The notes beneath the pieces are model-generated. The model had not been told where the DNA came from. It saw nothing but the letters and a program-made list of their open reading frames with translations, and did not search any database. A stretch of DNA of 64,000 nt, from NCBI RefSeq assembly GCF_000820505.1, contig NZ_JWJD01000003.1:1-64000 (forward strand), written 5' to 3'. Every line of letters begins with the position of its first letter. The stretch's first letter is position 1. Source of the stretch: Geoalkalibacter ferrihydriticus DSM 17813 (GTDB taxonomy: Bacteria > Desulfobacterota > Desulfuromonadia > Desulfuromonadales > Geoalkalibacteraceae). This document shows, piece after piece, positions 53,106 through 62,075 of this stretch. Made by a program: the position numbers and the translations under genes.

Positions 53106-55184
53106 ATGGGAAAGTACGACACCTCAAAGATCCGAAATCTGGGGATTGTCGCTCACGGAGGGGCGGGTAAAACGTCCCTGGTTGAAGCGATTCTCTTCGA
53201 CACCGGCATGGTTGATCGCCTCGGGCGGGTTACCGACGGCACCTCAAACATGGATTTCGAGCCGGAAGAGATCAAACGCGGCATCACCCTGAGTTCCAGC
53301 CTTCACCATTGCGAGTGGCAAGACCACAGCCTGCACATCGTCGATACTCCCGGTTTTTCCAACTTTCTTCATGATACCCGCAACTGTCTGCGTATTCTCG
53401 GCGGCGCCGTGGTCATTGTTTCCGCCATTTCCGGCGTCAAGGCGCAAACGCAGAAAATCTGGGAATGGTGTGAGGATTTCGAGGTGCCGCGTATCGCTTT
53501 CGTCAACAAGATGGACCGCGAACGCGCCGATTTTCTCCGTGCCGTGGACGATATGTCCAAAACTCTCGGCAATCGCGCAGTGGTCGTGGTCATGCCCATC
53601 GGTGCGGAGGCCGAATTCCGCGGCATCATCGATTTGGTGCGGATGAAAGCGCGGCTTTTCCAGTTCGACGAAAAGGGTACTTATGAGGAGGGCGAGATTC
53701 CCGCGGAATATCTCGATGAAGCCAAGCGTCTGCGCACGGAGATGCTTGAGGCCGTGGCCGATGCCGACGACGAACTCATGGAAAAGTATCTGGAAAACGA
53801 GACCCTCAGTGAAGAAGAGATTCTGCGCGGACTGCGTGAAGGGACCTTGACCGGAACCTTTACGCCGGTGCTGTGCGGCAGCGCCACCGCCAATATCGGC
53901 ATTCGGCAGTTGCTTGATTACATTGTTTATTGTCTGCCCTCGCCCATCGACAAGGGCGAACAACACGGTAAGCACCCTTTGACCGGAGCCGAGGAAGTGC
54001 GTCAGCCCAGTGAAGAGGGCCCGTTTTCCGCCATGGTTTTCAAAACGATCAGCGATCCCTACACCGGCAAGCTGACGCTGATGCGGGTCTATTCCGGCAG
54101 CCTCAAATCCGATTCCAGCGTCTACAACCCCAATAAGGATGTGACGGAGCGGGTCGGGCAGATTTTCGAGATGGAGGGGAAAAAGCAGAAACCTATTCCC
54201 CTGGCGGTGGCCGGCGATATCATTGCCATTGCCAAACTCAAATCGACAGCCACGGGCGACACCCTGTGCGACGCAGCCCATCCCATCCTCTTCGAAAGTC
54301 CCATGCCCCTCAAACCGGTTATTTCTTTTGCCTTGCAGACCAAGGGCAAGGGGGATGAAGACAAGCTGAGCTTGGCGCTGCATAAGCTGATCGAGGAAGA
54401 TCCGACCCTGCAACTTGGCCGCGATGAAGACACCCGTGAGATGATCCTTTCGGGCATGGGGCAGGTACACCTCGAAGTGGCGGTGGAAAAACTCAAGCGC
54501 AAATTTGGCGTGGAAGTTGAATTGAAAGAGCCCAAGGTGCCTTACCGTGAAACAATTTCGGGCCGCACCAAGGTACAGGGAAAATATAAGAAGCAATCGG
54601 GCGGGCGCGGCCAGTTCGGCGATGTCTGGATTGAAATGGAGCCTCTGCCGCGCAGCGCAGGTTACGAGTTCGTGGATAAGGTTGTCGGCGGAGTCGTGCC
54701 GCGCCAATATATCCCCGCCGTTGACAAAGGGATTCAGGAGGCCTCTCTGCACGGCATCCTGGCCGGCTATCCGGTGGTGGATTTTCGTGTAACATTGGTG
54801 GACGGGTCGCACCATTCCGTCGATTCGTCGGAAATGGCTTTCAAAGTAGCCGGCTCAATGGCCTTCAAGAAGGCCCTTGAAGCCTGCAAGCCGGTTCTGC
54901 TCGAACCGCTGATGGTCATGGAAATCAGCGTTCCCGATGATTGCATGGGCGATGTTATCGGCGATATGAACTCGCGCCGCGGCAAGGTCCTCGGTGTTGA
55001 GCCCAAGGCCGGCAGCCAGTTGATAAGGGTACAGGTGCCCATGGCCGAGGTGTTGCGCTATGCACCGGAATTGCGCTCCATGACCTCGGATCGCGGGATG
55101 TTCACCATGGAATTCAGTCACTACGAAGAGGTGCCGCCGCATTTGACCTCAAGGCTTCTCACCGAGCTGAAAAAGGCGGAATAG
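53106..55184 (+). CDS. EF-G-like translation GTPase (EF-G2 type)
   Basis: A 692-aa elongation-factor-G paralogue. The P-loop region reads AHGGAGKTS (16-24) instead of the EF-G GHIDAGKTT form; switch II region DTPGFSNF, NKMD and the domain II-V layout are intact. This subtype accompanies canonical EF-G in many bacteria; it lacks a clear translocation role in several species and may act in recycling or stress. The gene is not next to str operon genes. ATG 53106 follows AAAGGAGAAACC. Confidence 0.9.
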   Translation: MGKYDTSKIRNLGIVAHGGAGKTSLVEAILFDTGMVDRLGRVTDGTSNMDFEPEEIKRGITLSSSLHHCEWQDHSLHIVDTPGFSNFLHDTRNCLRILGGAVVIVSAISGVKAQTQKIWEWCEDFEVPRIAFVNKMDRERADFLRAVDDMSKTLGNRAVVVVMPIGAEAEFRGIIDLVRMKARLFQFDEKGTYEEGEIPAEYLDEAKRLRTEMLEAVADADDELMEKYLENETLSEEEILRGLREGTLTGTFTPVLCGSATANIGIRQLLDYIVYCLPSPIDKGEQHGKHPLTGAEEVRQPSEEGPFSAMVFKTISDPYTGKLTLMRVYSGSLKSDSSVYNPNKDVTERVGQIFEMEGKKQKPIPLAVAGDIIAIAKLKSTATGDTLCDAAHPILFESPMPLKPVISFALQTKGKGDEDKLSLALHKLIEEDPTLQLGRDEDTREMILSGMGQVHLEVAVEKLKRKFGVEVELKEPKVPYRETISGRTKVQGKYKKQSGGRGQFGDVWIEMEPLPRSAGYEFVDKVVGGVVPRQYIPAVDKGIQEASLHGILAGYPVVDFRVTLVDGSHHSVDSSEMAFKVAGSMAFKKALEACKPVLLEPLMVMEISVPDDCMGDVIGDMNSRRGKVLGVEPKAGSQLIRVQVPMAEVLRYAPELRSMTSDRGMFTMEFSHYEEVPPHLTSRLLTELKKAE

Positions 55185-55242
55185 ACGGCCGTAAATTGTC
55201 ACATATTCACGGCAACGCATCAAGCACGGAGGACCGATCAGG

Positions 55243-56265
55243 ATGGCCGACAAAGACGATCTGAAGCTCGACATCGAAGAGGAGGAGCCCGCTTCCGACC
55301 AACCCATGGAACCCGGACCTCCCGCCGAGGAACATGCCGGGTCCGAGGTCGCCGGGAACGGGCCGCCGGTCGGCTCCGACGGGCGCGAAACCGCGCCGCG
55401 GCGCATGCTGGTGGTTCTGCTTTTGCTTCTCATTTTAGCAGTGGGGGGCGCGGCCTGGTTCTATTTCAGCCACCAGCCCGCGCAGGAGCCCCTGGCCCGT
55501 GGGGTGGTGCCGACCCAGACCAGGACTTTGCCGGTGCCGGCCCGCGAGCCGGCACCGACACCTGCTCCAGCGCCGAGTGAATCGCAACCGGTCGCCGCCC
55601 CCGGTGCCGAAGCCGAATCTTCGGGAGCAGAGCCGGGGGACGCCAAGGCTGATGCCGCCGAGGTCGAGGGGAGGGCCCTGGAGGAAGATTCCGGTACGCC
55701 GCCGGTTGTCCCCAGGGATTCTGGCGTCGCAGCGAACGGAGAACCTCGGGTTCCCGCCGAAACCGTGCAGGATCTGCCCGCGCCGATTCCGTTATCTCCC
55801 GCCCCGCCGGTCGGTGAGTTTACCGTTCAGGTTGGAGCCTATGCCGCCCAGCCCACCCTTGCCGAGGCTAAGAAAAAAGTGAGGGCCCTCGGATATGAGC
55901 CTCAGGTGCGCGAAGTCCAAACCACCAGAAGTTTGACCCGTCTGCGGGTCGGCACATTCTTTCCCAGCCAGGGGGAAGCAAAGTTGGCTGAAATCAGGCA
56001 GCTTGGGGATTCGGAGCCTTTCTTTCTGATGGATGGCGATCTGATGGTGGTTTACGCAGGCACTTTCCAGAGCAGGGAGCGAGCCCAGCGGTTCGCTGTC
56101 CAGTTGCAGAAACAAGGTGTTCACGTTGAAGAAGAAAATGTAAGAGCCGCCGTACCCCTGTCCATTGTGCGTTTCGGTGATTTTGCCACCCGCGCCGAAG
56201 CCGAGGCCGCTGCGGCCCGCGCCCGGGATATGGGTATGGAGACCTTGATCGTCAAGCGCCGCTGA
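55243..56265 (+). CDS. SPOR-domain cell-wall protein
   Basis: A 340-aa protein with an acidic cytoplasmic N-terminus, one membrane helix (about 53-72, LVVLLLLLILAVGGAAWFYF), and a long Pro/Ala/Glu-rich linker. Two SPOR-like domains lie at the C-terminus (about 185-260 and 262-340). SPOR domains bind denuded glycan at division septa. GGAGG-type site before ATG 55243. It is linked to EF-G2 and the next gene by short gaps. Confidence 0.85.
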   Translation: MADKDDLKLDIEEEEPASDQPMEPGPPAEEHAGSEVAGNGPPVGSDGRETAPRRMLVVLLLLLILAVGGAAWFYFSHQPAQEPLARGVVPTQTRTLPVPAREPAPTPAPAPSESQPVAAPGAEAESSGAEPGDAKADAAEVEGRALEEDSGTPPVVPRDSGVAANGEPRVPAETVQDLPAPIPLSPAPPVGEFTVQVGAYAAQPTLAEAKKKVRALGYEPQVREVQTTRSLTRLRVGTFFPSQGEAKLAEIRQLGDSEPFFLMDGDLMVVYAGTFQSRERAQRFAVQLQKQGVHVEEENVRAAVPLSIVRFGDFATRAEAEAAAARARDMGMETLIVKRR

Positions 56266-56281
56266 GCGCGGCAGGTTATTC

Positions 56282-57310
56282 ATGTCTTCGTCGGGTGAGA
56301 TTGCACGTTCCCGGGTGCCGGCGCGGGTCGCCAAAATTGTCGGGAGAAATGCCCCCCGCTCACTGCAGCTTGCCGCGGTTCGGGGAGAGTTGGCGCTCAC
56401 TGATATCGAGTTGCTGACCGTCCTTGTGTTTTTGTGTCAAGGCGCTGACGAGGATTTGCGCCGACAGGCTTTGGGGACCATGCGCTCCCTGCCGTCGGCC
56501 ACTTTGCAGGCGGCTGCCGCCGATTCTCACCTCCCCGCGCAGCTCCTGCACTTTATTGCGCGGGTGCATCCTGACAACCTGGGCGTGATGGAGACGCTCG
56601 TGTGCAACCCGGCAACGGCCGACGTCACCCTCATCGGTCTTGCCCGGCGGGCCGACGCGGCACTGCTTCAGCGAATCGCCGATCAACGGCAACGCCTGGC
56701 CGAGTGCCCGGATCTGATGGTTGCCCTGTGCTCCAGTTCCCACGCCGACGAAGAACTGCGGCGGCGGTTGGAATGCGGTGGGGGCAGCCAGCAAGGCGCA
56801 GCCCCGCACAATGGCGAGTCACCCTCCGCACAGGGCAGGGTTGAAGAGGATAAACAGACCACAGGCGAAGAGGGACCAGAAGAGGATCAGATCAATTTCT
56901 CCAAGTATCAGCTATCTCTCGACATGCCTGTCGCCGAAAAGATAAAAACGGCCCTGACCGGCGACAAAGAATGGCGCACCATCATGCTGCGTGACGCCAA
57001 CAAGCTGGTTTCCTCGGCCGTTCTCAAGAACCCCCGCATTACCGACGGCGAGGTGCTCTCCGTGGCGCGAAACCGCAGCTCCCACGACGAGTTGATCCGC
57101 CTGGTCCTACTTAACAACGAATGGGTCAAAAGCCCGGAGATTCGCAAAGCCCTGGTCGTCCATCCGCGGACCCCGTTGCCCAAGGCCTTACGCTTCATGA
57201 GCGCGCTTTTTGAAAAGGAATTGAAACAACTGGCCAAAAGCCGTAATGTGTCGCAGGTGATCGTCAACAACGCGCGGCGCATGCTGGCGGCGCGCGAGAA
57301 GAAAAAATAG
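56282..57310 (+). CDS. Helical-repeat protein of unknown function
   Basis: A 342-aa all-helical protein. Blocks such as VRGELALTDIELLTVLVF, AECPDLMVALCSSSHADEEL and NPRITDGEVLSVARNRSSHD and VVHPRTPLPKALRFM resemble leucine-rich-variant or HEAT-like repeats. A charged low-complexity linker (about 178-215) separates two such halves. It follows the SPOR gene by 16 bases. No catalytic motif is visible; the family is unnamed here. Confidence 0.7.
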   Translation: MSSSGEIARSRVPARVAKIVGRNAPRSLQLAAVRGELALTDIELLTVLVFLCQGADEDLRRQALGTMRSLPSATLQAAAADSHLPAQLLHFIARVHPDNLGVMETLVCNPATADVTLIGLARRADAALLQRIADQRQRLAECPDLMVALCSSSHADEELRRRLECGGGSQQGAAPHNGESPSAQGRVEEDKQTTGEEGPEEDQINFSKYQLSLDMPVAEKIKTALTGDKEWRTIMLRDANKLVSSAVLKNPRITDGEVLSVARNRSSHDELIRLVLLNNEWVKSPEIRKALVVHPRTPLPKALRFMSALFEKELKQLAKSRNVSQVIVNNARRMLAAREKKK

Positions 57311-57315
57311 TAACT

Positions 57316-57375
57316 ATTCAGCTGCGACATCCGATAGTGCCGCCGCACCCTGCGGTGCATGCTGTACAATTACAA
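57316..57375 (+). repeat. Divergent copy of the dispersed ATTCAG-type intergenic sequence
   Basis: Begins ATTCAGCTGCGACATC and contains CCGCCGC and a CACCCTGCGGTG hairpin, then TGCATGCTG. It shares only the ends and general shape with the 2665 and 30005 copies. It lies between the helical-repeat gene and the MOSC gene. Weak case. Confidence 0.25.
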
Positions 57376-57413
57376 AAAATAAACGGTTGGAATCTCAAGT
57401 GGGAGCCTATGTG

Positions 57414-57884
57414 ATGCAGCAGGGAGAAGTCGTCGCCGTCTGTACCAGTCCGGGGAAGGGCGAGCGAAAAAAAGATGTGGGGCAGGGTGTTCTGGTCGCC
57501 GGATTCGGGCTTGAGGGCGACGGCCATGGCGGCGACTGGCACCGCCAGGTAAGCTTGCTCGGTATGGAGAGTATTGGCAAAATGCGCGCGGCCGGCTTGG
57601 ACGTGGGGCCTGGCGATTTCGCTGAAAATCTCACCACTCGCGGTCTTGACCTCTGCCATCTGCCTTTGGGCACGGTATTGCAGGTGGGGCGCGAGGCACT
57701 GCTGGAGATCACTCAGATCGGGAAAATCTGCCATGACCGTTGCGCTATTTACTACCAGGCCGGCGACTGTGTCATGCCCAAGGAGGGGATATTTGCCGTC
57801 GTTCGCCAGGGTGGGCCGGTTGCCGGAGGGGATCCGGTTGTCGTGCTGAAGATGGGAACGGGAGTCAGCGAGGCGGCACCGTGA
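57414..57884 (+). CDS. MOSC-domain protein
   Basis: A 156-aa stand-alone MOSC (Moco sulfurase C-terminal) domain, starting at ATG 57414 with GTGGGAG upstream. GDGHGGDWHRQVSLLG, GDFAENLTTRG and a Cys in KICHDRCAIY are recognisable. MOSC domains bind molybdenum cofactor and related sulfur carriers. It overlaps mogA by 4 bases, so they act in molybdenum-cofactor handling together. Confidence 0.88.
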   Translation: MQQGEVVAVCTSPGKGERKKDVGQGVLVAGFGLEGDGHGGDWHRQVSLLGMESIGKMRAAGLDVGPGDFAENLTTRGLDLCHLPLGTVLQVGREALLEITQIGKICHDRCAIYYQAGDCVMPKEGIFAVVRQGGPVAGGDPVVVLKMGTGVSEAAP

Positions 57885-58378
57885 ACAAATTGCATTTTTC
57901 CATCGGCATTCTCACCCTTTCCGACAAGGGCGCCCGCGGGGAACGCGAGGACGAGAGCGGACGCATCATCGGTGAGATGGTGGCGTCACTGGGTGAGATT
58001 CGTCGCTATGAAGTCATCCCCGACGACGAGGAGCGCATCGTTGAAGTGCTGGTTGAGTGGAGTGATCGCGATTGTCTCGATTTGATTCTCACTACCGGTG
58101 GCACCGGACTTACCCAGCGCGACATCACTCCCCAGGCTACCGCACGGGTTCTCGATTACGAGGTGCCGGGAATGGCCGAAGCCATGCGAGCCGCGAGCCT
58201 CGCAAAAACGCCCCACGCCATGCTCTCGCGCGCCCTGGCCGGAGTTCGTCGCCAGACACTGATTGTCAATCTGCCCGGCAGCCCCAAGGGCGTCAGGGAA
58301 AATCTCGAGGTGGTGCTGCCGGCCTTGCCCCATGGCTTGGCCAAACTCAAGGGCGATCCATCGGATTGTGCGCGCTAA
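57881..58378 (+). CDS. mog: Molybdopterin adenylyltransferase (MogA/MoaB type)
   Basis: A 165-aa protein starting at GTG 57881, overlapping the MOSC stop. Motifs IGILTLSDKGARGEREDESG, LILTTGGTGLTQRDITP and NLPGSPKGVRENLE belong to the MogA/MoaB family that adenylylates molybdopterin for molybdenum insertion. Which of the two names applies is uncertain. Confidence 0.92.
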   Translation: MNKLHFSIGILTLSDKGARGEREDESGRIIGEMVASLGEIRRYEVIPDDEERIVEVLVEWSDRDCLDLILTTGGTGLTQRDITPQATARVLDYEVPGMAEAMRAASLAKTPHAMLSRALAGVRRQTLIVNLPGSPKGVRENLEVVLPALPHGLAKLKGDPSDCAR

Positions 58379-58406
58379 CGGATTTTTCTTAGGTTTAACG
58401 AACGCT

Positions 58407-59147
58407 ATGCCGAAAAAAATTCTACTTGCCAGCGCTGAAAAAGATTTTCTCGATCGGGTCGAGGGATTTTTCGGTCGCGAGGAGTTTGTTCTGTTGCGGG
58501 CGCACAACGCCCCAGAGGCGCTGCGCCTCATTGAAGATGAAGATCCCGCCCTGGCTTTTGTCGCCCAGCATCTCCCTCCGGATGGAGGCGACGCTTTCTG
58601 TCGTCGGATCAAGAAAGATTTCCTTCTGCGTCGGACGCGGGTGATTCTCCTGGTGCAGGGCGCCGATGAGGATTCGGAACGCTGCCGTGAGAGTGGCGCT
58701 GATGCGATCGTGGCCCTGCCCGCCGACTGGACGACCCTGCTCGACAGTTCACGTCGTCTGCTTGATCTGCCCGATCCGGGGCGCCTGGCGCCGCGCGCCG
58801 CTCTTCGGGTGCCCCTGCGTTATCGGCGTCTGCCCGCGGGTGAGTTCGAATGCGGCAGCACGGTCAATCTCAGCACCGGCGGCCTTTTTCTGGAAAGTGA
58901 AGTGCTCTATCCGCGCGATAGCCGGCTTGAACTGGTTCTTGACCTGAGTTCCTGCCAGGGTCCGCTGTTGTCGGTAACGGCGCGCGTGGCCTGGATCAAC
59001 CACCCCGAATGGATGCGCAAGGCGCAGCTGCCCTGGGGCATGGGCTTGGAATTGCTCGACCTGAGCCTGCAGGATCTGGCGCGCCTGGAATCCCTGGTTT
59101 CCCAATTCTTGTCATCTTCCCCCGATAAGCCCGCCGGCGCGTTTTAA
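58407..59147 (+). CDS. PilZ protein with a degenerate receiver domain
   Basis: A 246-aa protein. The N-terminal about 115 residues have the receiver shape (KKILLASAEKDFLDRVEGFF...) but the phospho-acceptor position reads VAQHLPPD with no Asp at the expected place. The C-terminal PilZ domain has the c-di-GMP motifs RAALRVPLR and NLSTGG. It probably senses c-di-GMP independent of phosphorylation. Confidence 0.85.
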   Translation: MPKKILLASAEKDFLDRVEGFFGREEFVLLRAHNAPEALRLIEDEDPALAFVAQHLPPDGGDAFCRRIKKDFLLRRTRVILLVQGADEDSERCRESGADAIVALPADWTTLLDSSRRLLDLPDPGRLAPRAALRVPLRYRRLPAGEFECGSTVNLSTGGLFLESEVLYPRDSRLELVLDLSSCQGPLLSVTARVAWINHPEWMRKAQLPWGMGLELLDLSLQDLARLESLVSQFLSSSPDKPAGAF

Positions 59148-59336
59148 TAGACCGATTCAGCCGTGGCCTTGCCTTGTGGCTGTCAACTCCTGGCTCCGGA
59201 CGATTTTAGCGCCGGTTGCAGAGACCCGAGCCGCCGCAAGCCTGACTTTTGTGTATAATGAAACTCTGGAAAAAAGGCTTGGATCGGCAACCATCAGTTT
59301 CTGTCCCTTTTCCTGAGCGCGAAAAGGAGCGCGCCT

Positions 59337-60005
59337 ATGACAGGCGATACCAACAACGAGTCGCACAAGGGCCATTGGGGGCGCCGCATCGGTCACCATC
59401 TCAAAACCAAGATGGGCGCCGGGCTACTGGTGGTGATCCCCGCCGGCGTCACCATTTTTATTCTGAGTTTTCTCTTCAACCTCGCTGACGGGGTATTGGC
59501 CCCCTATATCCGCAAGACCGCTGTTTTTCTCTTCGGCGAGGGCGGTCGCTATATTCCTGGCCTGGGCATGATCGCCGGAATTCTCGTCATCTATGTTTCC
59601 GGCCTGATTGCGTCCAACGTTTTCGGCAAACGCCTGATCCATGTCTGGGATCGCATTCTCTCGCGCATCCCTCTGGTGAAGTCGATTTACAGCTCGTCCA
59701 AGCAACTTATTACGGTTTTTTCCGCAAGTGGGCGTGAATCCTTCCGGCGAGCAGTCTATGTTGAGTTTCCCATGGAGGGATCCTTCTCCATCGCCTTTGT
59801 TACAAATTCCGTATCTACTCCTTCGGGGAAAAAATACTTTACGGTCTTTATTCCCACTTCCCCCAATCCGACCTCGGGCTATGTGTTGATTCTGGAAGAA
59901 GCGAGGGTGTATCCCACGGAATTTTCCGTTGAGGAAGCCATGAAAATTATCATGAGCGGCGGAATCGTGGTTCCGGAAGATTTTCTCGCCCAGAAGCTCC
60001 AGTGA
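59337..60005 (+). CDS. DUF502 family membrane protein
   Basis: A 222-aa protein with two membrane helices (about 27-50 and 75-98) and a soluble domain containing IPLVKSIYSSSKQ, FVTNSVSTPSG and FIPTSPNPTSGYV, typical of DUF502. Function unknown; in plants homologues are LIKE COV proteins. AAAAGGAG precedes ATG 59337. Confidence 0.9.
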   Translation: MTGDTNNESHKGHWGRRIGHHLKTKMGAGLLVVIPAGVTIFILSFLFNLADGVLAPYIRKTAVFLFGEGGRYIPGLGMIAGILVIYVSGLIASNVFGKRLIHVWDRILSRIPLVKSIYSSSKQLITVFSASGRESFRRAVYVEFPMEGSFSIAFVTNSVSTPSGKKYFTVFIPTSPNPTSGYVLILEEARVYPTEFSVEEAMKIIMSGGIVVPEDFLAQKLQ

Positions 60006-60285
60006 GGGGTTCAACCCCGGAAAGAGGGCGGGCGGTAGGTTCTTTTCACAGTCTCTGTGGATAGCGTTGTGAAAAATTGCCGTATTGCGGCGCGGATTGC
60101 CCTCGATACAGGGATTTTCAGCTCTTTGCTTAAAAATTAATCACCTGCCGAAGGCCAAGGTTTGCCCCAAATTTTCCCGGCTTATAAATTGACGGCAGAG
60201 GAAAATCCGTGTTATCAGAAATCTGGCTGAAAAACAGAACCCTTTGCAGGAAATCGTTTTTGCCTTTCGGGGCTTTGTTAAATTG

Positions 60286-60307
60286 ATTGCATCTGTTCAG
60301 ATGCAAT
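60286..60307 (+). promoter_or_regulatory. Operator-like palindrome upstream of the acyl-CoA synthetase
   Basis: ATTGCATCT (60286-60294), spacer GTTC, AGATGCAAT (60299-60307): a perfect 9-4-9 inverted repeat 58 bases before the ATG. A TetR- or FadR-type fatty-acid regulator could bind it, but the adjoining dispersed sequence complicates this. Confidence 0.45.
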
Positions 60308-60331
60308 GCTAAATCGCGCCGCAGACTGAAC
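60295..60331 (+). repeat. Short GTTCAG...CTGAAC copy of the dispersed sequence
   Basis: A 37-base unit bounded by GTTCAG (60295-60300) and its reverse complement CTGAAC (60326-60331) that contains GCGCCGCAG, the block found at 2674 and 30014. It may be a shortened copy of the same repeat. Confidence 0.35.
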
Positions 60332-60364
60332 CCTTACAATTGACCGATTTGGAGACTTCTCGCC

Positions 60365-62029
60365 ATGGCGCAGGCTCTTTCCTTTACCATCGGCGCATTG
60401 CTCAACGACACAGCGCGGCGCTTTCCCGATCATGACGCCCTGGTTTATCCCGATCGCAACCTGCGCCTGAGTTATGCCGCCTTGGATGCCCTGACTGATC
60501 GTATTGCCAAAGGCCTCCTCGGGTTGGGCCTGCGCAAGGGCGATCACGTCGCTATCTGGGCGACCAATGTCCCCGAATGGGTGGTGTTGCAGTTCGCCAC
60601 GGCCAAGATCGGAGCGGTGCTGGTTACGGTCAACACCAGCTACAAATCCTCCGAAGTTGAATACGTACTCAAGCAGTCCGACGCCACTACACTCTTCCTC
60701 GTAAAGGGCTTTAAAGATACCGATTACGTCTCAACTCTTAATGCCGTCGTACCTGAGCTCAAGACGGCCGTGCCCGGTGAGCTGCACAGCGCCGGACTGC
60801 CTTCGCTGAGAAATCTGATATTTCTCGGGGATGACGCGCCGTCGGGCATGTTTGCCTATGCCGAACTGGAGGCCCTGGGCGCGAAAGTGAGCGATGCTGC
60901 GTTGAATGCAGTCACCAGAGCGCTTTCCGATGATGAAGTGATCAACATGCAATATACCTCGGGAACCACCGGCTTTCCCAAGGGCGTCATGCTCACCCAT
61001 CACAATATCATCAACAACGGCTATAATATCGGGGTCTGCATGGGCTTCAGCGAAAAAGATCGCCTGTGCATTCCCGTCCCCTTTTTTCACTGCTTTGGCT
61101 GCGTGCTTGGTGTTTTGGCCTGTGTTACCCACGGCGCGGCCATGGTGCCGGTGGAAACCTTCAATCCCGAAGCGGTGCTGCGCACCATCGAGGCGGAAAA
61201 ATGCACCGCCGTGCACGGCGTGCCGACCATGTTCATCGCCGAACTGGAGCACCCCGAGTTCAAAAACTACGATCTCAGCTCCCTGCGCACCGGCATAATG
61301 GCCGGCTCACCCTGCCCCATCGAGGTCATGAAGCGTGTTATTCGTGACATGCACGCGAGCGAGATTACCATCGCCTACGGCCAGACCGAGTCCTCGCCGG
61401 TTATTACCCAGACCCGTACCGCCGATCCCCTCGAGTTACGCGTGGCGACCGTCGGCCGCGCCCTGCCCGATGTCGAGGTCAAGATCGTCGATATTGAAAC
61501 CGGTGCCGTGTTGCCGCCTGGTAAGCAGGGCGAGTTGTGCACGCGAGGCTACCTGGTGATGAAGGGCTACTACAAGATGCCCGAGGAAACCGCGCGTGCC
61601 ATTGACGCCGAGGGCTGGCTGCATACCGGCGATCTGGCGGTGATGGATGAAAACGGCTACTGCAAGATCACCGGGCGCATCAAAAACATGATTATTCGGG
61701 GTGGCGAGAACATCTATCCCCGCGAGATCGAGGAATTCCTCTATACACATCCCAAAATCAGCGATGTGCAGATTTACGGCGTGCCTGATCGCAAATACGG
61801 CGAGCAGGTCATGGCGGCGGTCAAACTCAAGGATGGGGTCAGGTGCAGCGAAGCAGAAATCAGAGATTTCTGCCGCGAGCGCATTGCCAATTACAAAATT
61901 CCCCATTACGTAAGGTTTGTCGATGAATACCCCATGACCGCCAGCGGCAAAATTCAGAAATTCAAGCTGCGCGATATGGCGATTCAGGAACTGCGGCTGG
62001 AGGAGGAAACCCGCGCGCAATCGACCTGA
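60365..62029 (+). CDS. AMP-forming fatty acyl-CoA synthetase
   Basis: A 554-aa adenylate-forming ligase activating a carboxylic acid with ATP and CoA. Core A3 [17 protein letters not shown]5 [14 protein letters not shown]7 [16 protein letters not shown]8 [20 protein letters not shown] and A10 Lys in TASGKIQK are intact. It resembles medium/long-chain acyl-CoA synthetases. Substrate length is not settled. GGAG before ATG 60365. The upstream palindrome may control it. Confidence 0.93.
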   Translation: MAQALSFTIGALLNDTARRFPDHDALVYPDRNLRLSYAALDALTDRIAKGLLGLGLRKGDHVAIWATNVPEWVVLQFATAKIGAVLVTVNTSYKSSEVEYVLKQSDATTLFLVKGFKDTDYVSTLNAVVPELKTAVPGELHSAGLPSLRNLIFLGDDAPSGMFAYAELEALGAKVSDAALNAVTRALSDDEVINMQYTSGTTGFPKGVMLTHHNIINNGYNIGVCMGFSEKDRLCIPVPFFHCFGCVLGVLACVTHGAAMVPVETFNPEAVLRTIEAEKCTAVHGVPTMFIAELEHPEFKNYDLSSLRTGIMAGSPCPIEVMKRVIRDMHASEITIAYGQTESSPVITQTRTADPLELRVATVGRALPDVEVKIVDIETGAVLPPGKQGELCTRGYLVMKGYYKMPEETARAIDAEGWLHTGDLAVMDENGYCKITGRIKNMIIRGGENIYPREIEEFLYTHPKISDVQIYGVPDRKYGEQVMAAVKLKDGVRCSEAEIRDFCRERIANYKIPHYVRFVDEYPMTASGKIQKFKLRDMAIQELRLEEETRAQST

Positions 62030-62075
62030 TCGCTGGTCGCGTTCATTTTCTCCACGGTTGGGGAGGGCAGGGCCG

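Larger units (their letters stand above)
60006..60364. other. Intergenic region of 359 bases upstream of the acyl-CoA synthetase
   Basis: No gene is supported. It includes the palindrome at 60286-60307 and the GTTCAG-element described separately, and an A/T-rich stretch near 60130-60200 that could hold a promoter. The region is likely the regulatory zone of the synthetase. Confidence 0.4.

Noticed and set aside
53244-54815. Minus-strand open frame of 523 codons
   Set aside because: Shadow of the EF-G-like gene; the opposite strand carries all the GTPase motifs.
60295-60331. GTTCAG...CTGAAC unit as an integron attC site
   Set aside because: attC ends follow GTTRRRY/RYYYAAC; this unit does not, and no integron integrase or cassette array is present.
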